Assembly: GCF_051967575.1 (NCBI RefSeq)
Contig: NZ_JBQCJW010000017.1
Span: 4,526 to 68,525 of the forward strand
Origin: Solibacillus silvestris_B
Lineage (GTDB): Bacteria; Bacillota; Bacilli; Bacillales_A; Planococcaceae
DNA length: 64,000 nucleotides
Direction of reading: 5' to 3'
The position numbers and the translations under genes were made by a program. Numbering within the stretch: the stretch's first letter is position 1; each line of letters begins with the position of its first letter. The notes under the pieces are model-generated. The model searched no databases. It was not told the origin of the DNA and saw nothing but the letters and a program-made list of their open reading frames with translations. Below are positions 61,264 through 64,000 of this stretch, piece after piece.

Positions 61264-62037
61264 TTACCCCTTTCTATGAAGCATGGATTTAATCGGTTCA
61301 AATGTTTTTCGATGATGATTTGTCGGTCCATATTGTTGAATTGCTTCTAAATGCTGTTTCGTGCCATACCCCGCATGCTGTGAAAAACCGTATTCGGGAT
61401 ATTGAGTATGAAGTTTTTCCATATAGTCGTCACGGGCTGTTTTCGCTAAAATGGATGCCGCGGCAATTGCTAGGCTTTTGACATCCCCTTTTATGATTGA
61501 AGCTTGTGGAATCGTTGTATGAAGCGTCATCGCATCAGCTAAAATAAAATGCGGTGCCACTTCTAGCGCTTCAATGCTTTTCAACATTGATTGGCGTGTT
61601 GCCTCATAAATATTCAAACGGTCAATTTCTTCGGCGCTTTGAAAATGAATAGCATAATACAGCGCATGTTTTTTAATTCGCTCGGCAAATTCATTGCGTT
61701 TTTCCTTTGAAAGCTGCTTTGAATCATTTACCCCTAGCAATTGTTGGCAATTATTCGGCAAAATGACCGCCGCTGTTACGACAGGTCCGGCAAGCGGCCC
61801 ACGCCCGGCTTCATCTGTGCCGGCAATGTAAGCATTCTCATGCGGTAAATGGCTTGCGTCAAATTGTATTTTTTCATCATGCGCTTGTTGTATGGCTGCC
61901 GCTTTCTCCATCCGCTTTTGAAATTGCGTCCACGCTTTTACGACACTGGCACGCTCATCTTGCATGATTTGATCCATCCATGGCTCTATTTGCGTAGCTT
62001 CTTTTAAAGCTTTTGTAATTTCTTTAATTGTCTTCAT
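61264..62037 (-). CDS. rnhB: Ribonuclease HII
   Basis: RNase HII removes ribonucleotides from DNA and RNA-DNA hybrids. The 257 residues carry the active-site motif AGTDEAGRGPLAGPVVTAAV (Asp-Glu), VNDSKQLSKEKR, and FILADAMTLHTTIPQ with a catalytic Asp, then IKGDVKSLAIAAASILAKT. An N-terminal extension of about 70 residues is typical of Bacillales. It is preceded by a terminator after rbgA. Confidence 0.96.
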   Translation of the reverse strand: MKTIKEITKALKEATQIEPWMDQIMQDERASVVKAWTQFQKRMEKAAAIQQAHDEKIQFDASHLPHENAYIAGTDEAGRGPLAGPVVTAAVILPNNCQQLLGVNDSKQLSKEKRNEFAERIKKHALYYAIHFQSAEEIDRLNIYEATRQSMLKSIEALEVAPHFILADAMTLHTTIPQASIIKGDVKSLAIAAASILAKTARDDYMEKLHTQYPEYGFSQHAGYGTKQHLEAIQQYGPTNHHRKTFEPIKSMLHRKG

Positions 62038-62091
62038 ATATACCCTCTAATCTTTACCTGCTTGTTATATCGTCCATTCTTTCCATTATAA

Positions 62092-62130
62092 AAGAAAAAA
62101 CCTTCCTCATAATAATGAAAAAGGTTTCGC
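62092..62130 (-). terminator. Intrinsic terminator downstream of rbgA
   Basis: On the minus strand AAACCTTTTTCAT pairs with ATGAGGAAGGTTT (13 pairs with two G-U) around a four-nt loop, followed by TTTTTC. It lies ten nt after the rbgA stop. Confidence 0.85.
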
Positions 62131-62138
62131 TTATGTTT

Positions 62139-63092
62139 TTATCGGTCGTTTTCTTGTTTTTGTTGACGGCGAAGTGCTGCTGTTTTTAAACGGCGCTCTT
62201 CATTTTCTTTCTCGATCGCTTCTGCTAATTGCTCTTTTTCGATTTGCTCATCGACAAAATCGAATGTTAACTTTCCAAGGTGCTGCTCGCGGATATCCCG
62301 TACGATTAAAACTGCTACTTGATCATAATCAATTTCTCCGCCTTGTCCGAACACGCGGCGCAGTTTCCCTATATGGTCAAATGTTACGACTAAATCTTCG
62401 GCGACGGACGTAATTTTGTAGCGTACCTCCATACGGGACGGGTAATGCAATGCCAAAAAGCGCAGGCCATATACTGCCAAGTCTTCCATATTTGTAATCG
62501 TATCTTTTATCGCACCTGTTAAAGCAAGCTTGTACCCTACTTCCTGATCTTCAAACTTCGGCCATAAAATACCCGGTGTATCTAGCAGTTCAATTTCTTT
62601 TCCGACTTTAATCCATTGCTGCGCTTTCGTTACACCTGGTGTATTTCCCGTTTTCGCTAGATTCTTCTTAGCTAAACGATTAATTAATGTCGACTTACCG
62701 ACGTTCGGAATTCCCACAATCATCGCCCGGATGGCACGGGGCTTCATTCCTCTTGATTTCATCCGTTCCCATTTATCAGCTAAAATCTCCTGTGCGGCCT
62801 TTGTCACCGCTTGTAACCCTTTCCCTTCCAACGAGTTGATCGCTACCGCCTTAAAGCCTCGGTCGGCGAAATATTGAATCCAGCGACGTGTTTCTTGCTC
62901 GTCCGCCATATCCTGTTTATTTAAAACGAGTAAGCGCGGTTTTTGATGGATGACTTCATCAATCATCGGATTACGTGAAGATAATGGCAAGCGTGCATCA
63001 ACAAGTTCGAAAACGATATCCACAAGCTTTAAACTTTCCGACACTTGGCGGCGTGCTTTTGCCATATGTCCGGGAAACCATTGAATAGTCAT
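62139..63092 (-). CDS. rbgA: Ribosome biogenesis GTPase RbgA (YlqF)
   Basis: RbgA is needed for late 50S assembly. The 317 residues have the circularly permuted GTPase order: G4 LLVLNKQDMADE first (about 55), then G1 IVGIPNVGKSTLINRLA (about 128), and G3 LLDTPGILWPKF (about 175). A C-terminal helical domain follows and ends with a lysine/arginine-rich tail. The N-terminal IQWFPGHMAKARR is the conserved family motif. It is about 35 residues longer than B. subtilis RbgA owing to the C-terminal tail. Confidence 0.96.
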   Translation of the reverse strand: MTIQWFPGHMAKARRQVSESLKLVDIVFELVDARLPLSSRNPMIDEVIHQKPRLLVLNKQDMADEQETRRWIQYFADRGFKAVAINSLEGKGLQAVTKAAQEILADKWERMKSRGMKPRAIRAMIVGIPNVGKSTLINRLAKKNLAKTGNTPGVTKAQQWIKVGKEIELLDTPGILWPKFEDQEVGYKLALTGAIKDTITNMEDLAVYGLRFLALHYPSRMEVRYKITSVAEDLVVTFDHIGKLRRVFGQGGEIDYDQVAVLIVRDIREQHLGKLTFDFVDEQIEKEQLAEAIEKENEERRLKTAALRRQQKQENDR

Positions 63093-63133
63093 AATCTAAT
63101 CCCCTCCCAATAATAATTCACTTCTATTATTCA

Positions 63134-63173
63134 ACAAAAAAATGAGGTGTTTGGAATATCCACCCCATTTTAG
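63134..63173 (-). terminator. Intrinsic terminator downstream of lepB
   Basis: On the minus strand AAATGGGGTG pairs with CACCTCATTT (one G-U) around an 11-nt loop, followed by TTTTTTTG. It separates lepB from rbgA. Confidence 0.82.
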
Positions 63174-63194
63174 ACATTATTCACGATTGAAAAC

Positions 63195-63758
63195 TTATTT
63201 TACGATTTCGATTTCGCTTAGCGGCCAAAAAATAATATTCGTATTACCGATGATTTCTTTTTGGTCGACAATGCCGATATGACGGCTATCCTTACTGAAG
63301 CGACGGTTATCGCCCATTACAAATACAAAGCCTTCAGGAATCACATCTAATGATGGATCAATATCTTTCAGGGAGAAATCGCCTGTTAAATTGCCTTCGC
63401 TAATTTGTGCCTTATATGCATCCAAATAAGGTTCATCGATTGGTTCACCGTTAATGTATAGCTGATCATCTATATATTCGACAAAGTCCCCCGGAACACC
63501 GATTACACGTTTTATATAATCTTTTTGTTCAGGCGCGTGGAATACAACTATGTCAAAACGTTTAGGCTCGCCGATTTTATAGCTGAATTTATTGACAATC
63601 ATCCGATCGCCATTTTCAAGGGTTGGCATCATTGAATCCCCGTCCACTACAATTGGCGTAAATAAAAAGTAACGAATAAATGCGGCAATCGCAAACGCAA
63701 TAAGCAGAGCTTTTGTCCATTCCCATAGCTCATTTTTTTCTTTTTCAGTTTTTTCCAC
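63195..63758 (-). CDS. lepB: Type I signal peptidase
   Basis: Membrane-anchored peptidase that removes signal peptides outside the membrane. The 187 residues have one N-terminal membrane segment (about 14-36), the catalytic Ser in VVDGDSMMPTLENGDRM, the catalytic Lys in DYIKRVIGVPGDFVEY, and VFVMGDNRRFSKDSRHIG. I chose GTG 63758 because AAGGGGG lies eight nt upstream; the frame stays open to 63812 but lacks a ribosome-binding site there. Bacillales usually carry several paralogues. Confidence 0.95.
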   Translation of the reverse strand: MEKTEKEKNELWEWTKALLIAFAIAAFIRYFLFTPIVVDGDSMMPTLENGDRMIVNKFSYKIGEPKRFDIVVFHAPEQKDYIKRVIGVPGDFVEYIDDQLYINGEPIDEPYLDAYKAQISEGNLTGDFSLKDIDPSLDVIPEGFVFVMGDNRRFSKDSRHIGIVDQKEIIGNTNIIFWPLSEIEIVK

Positions 63759-63782
63759 GTAGCTATCCCCCTTGCTTTTCAC

Positions 63783-63812
63783 AATATATTGTATACGAAA
63801 TATGTAGTTCAA
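63783..63812 (-). promoter_or_regulatory. Candidate promoter of lepB
   Basis: On the minus strand TTGAAC (63812-63807) and TATATT (63788-63783) are 18 nt apart. The start point would be near 63776, giving a very short leader that just includes the ribosome-binding site. Confidence 0.4.
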
Positions 63813-63840
63813 GCAAAAATCTAATCTATAAATGTTTAGT

Positions 63841-63951
63841 CAATTACTCCTTGGCGTAATTGAGCCCAAATTATTAAGAACACTTTTGCCTATTCAAGAT
63901 GAAAGAAAGGGACTTGTATATACGAGGGCACTGAAAAAGTCCCTTAGGCAC
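63841..63951. repeat. Dispersed intergenic repeat, copy B, and an adjacent long inverted repeat
   Basis: The head CAATTAC-N8-GTAATTG (63841-63862) is followed by AGCCCAAATTATTAAG, similar to copy A. Further on, AAGGGACTT (about 63909-63917) and AAGTCCCTT (about 63937-63946) form a nine-pair inverted repeat with GTATATACGAGGGCACTG in the loop. This cluster upstream of lepB could be a non-coding repeat or the edge of a mobile element. Confidence 0.45.
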
Positions 63952-63955
63952 AAGT

Positions 63956-64000
63956 GAGAGAGTACAGGAACGAAAATTCGTTCCTGTACTCTCTTTTTCT
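63956..64000 (+). terminator. Long perfect hairpin with T-run at the window edge
   Basis: AGAGAGTACAGGAACGAA pairs perfectly with TTCGTTCCTGTACTCTCT around a two-nt loop and is followed on the plus strand by TTTTTCT. It looks like a strong plus-strand terminator. On the minus strand there is no T-run after the stem. Which gene it serves lies outside the window; it could also act on a minus-strand gene as a stabilising 3' structure. Confidence 0.6.

Noticed and set aside
1..64000. CRISPR array, tRNA or rRNA genes, prophage
   Set aside because: No direct-repeat arrays, no tRNA-like cloverleaf with CCA-type ends, no rRNA sequence and no phage genes were seen anywhere in the window.

Overview
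The window is a low-GC Firmicutes chromosome segment. Gene order and protein sequences fit a Bacillales member of the Planococcaceae/Caryophanaceae type (Solibacillus or Lysinibacillus-like; this placement is an inference from gene content and order, not from a search). Every protein gene I can support lies on the minus strand, so transcription runs from position 64000 towards 1. The order is the classic Bacillus core block: lepB, rbgA, rnhB, a FliK-like/FlhB-like pair, sucCD, dprA, topA, trmFO, xerC, hslVU, codY, the large fla/che operon, rpsB, tsf, pyrH, frr, uppS, cdsA, dxr, rseP, proS, polC, rimP, nusA.

Right part (48-64 kb): signal peptidase, ribosome-assembly GTPase, RNase HII, a small secretion-switch pair related to FliK and FlhB, succinyl-CoA synthetase, DNA uptake, topology and tRNA modification genes, then xerC-hslV-hslU-codY. 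Several transcription units end in clear stem-loop terminators. Middle (19.5-47.3 kb): a nearly uninterrupted flagellar and chemotaxis operon from flgB to sigD that builds rod, MS ring, switch, export gate, hook and chemotaxis signalling. It is followed by a small unknown protein and swrB. A strong terminator and an extended -10 promoter separate sigD from the upstream che genes. A candidate sigma-D type promoter lies in the 0.8-kb gap between codY and flgB.

Left part (1-18.6 kb): rpsB with its own promoter and structured leader, a terminator between rpsB and tsf, nucleotide and ribosome recycling genes, undecaprenyl and phospholipid synthesis, the isoprenoid gene dxr, the site-2 protease rseP, proS, polC, rimP and the start of nusA.

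The most striking object is a complete, sense-oriented group II intron (2651 nt, positions 5649 down to 2999) inside polC, the essential replicative DNA polymerase gene. Its ends (GTGTG...AT), a recognisable domain V and VI, and an encoded reverse transcriptase/maturase with an HNH domain are all visible. Removing it restores an exact 1444-residue PolC frame. It interrupts the codon just after the two catalytic palm aspartates (D973, D975). Other observations: a ribosome-binding site for flbD separated from its start codon by a GC-rich hairpin, an unrecognised membrane protein inside the chemotaxis cluster, and a dispersed intergenic repeat family whose head is always a 22-nt inverted repeat.
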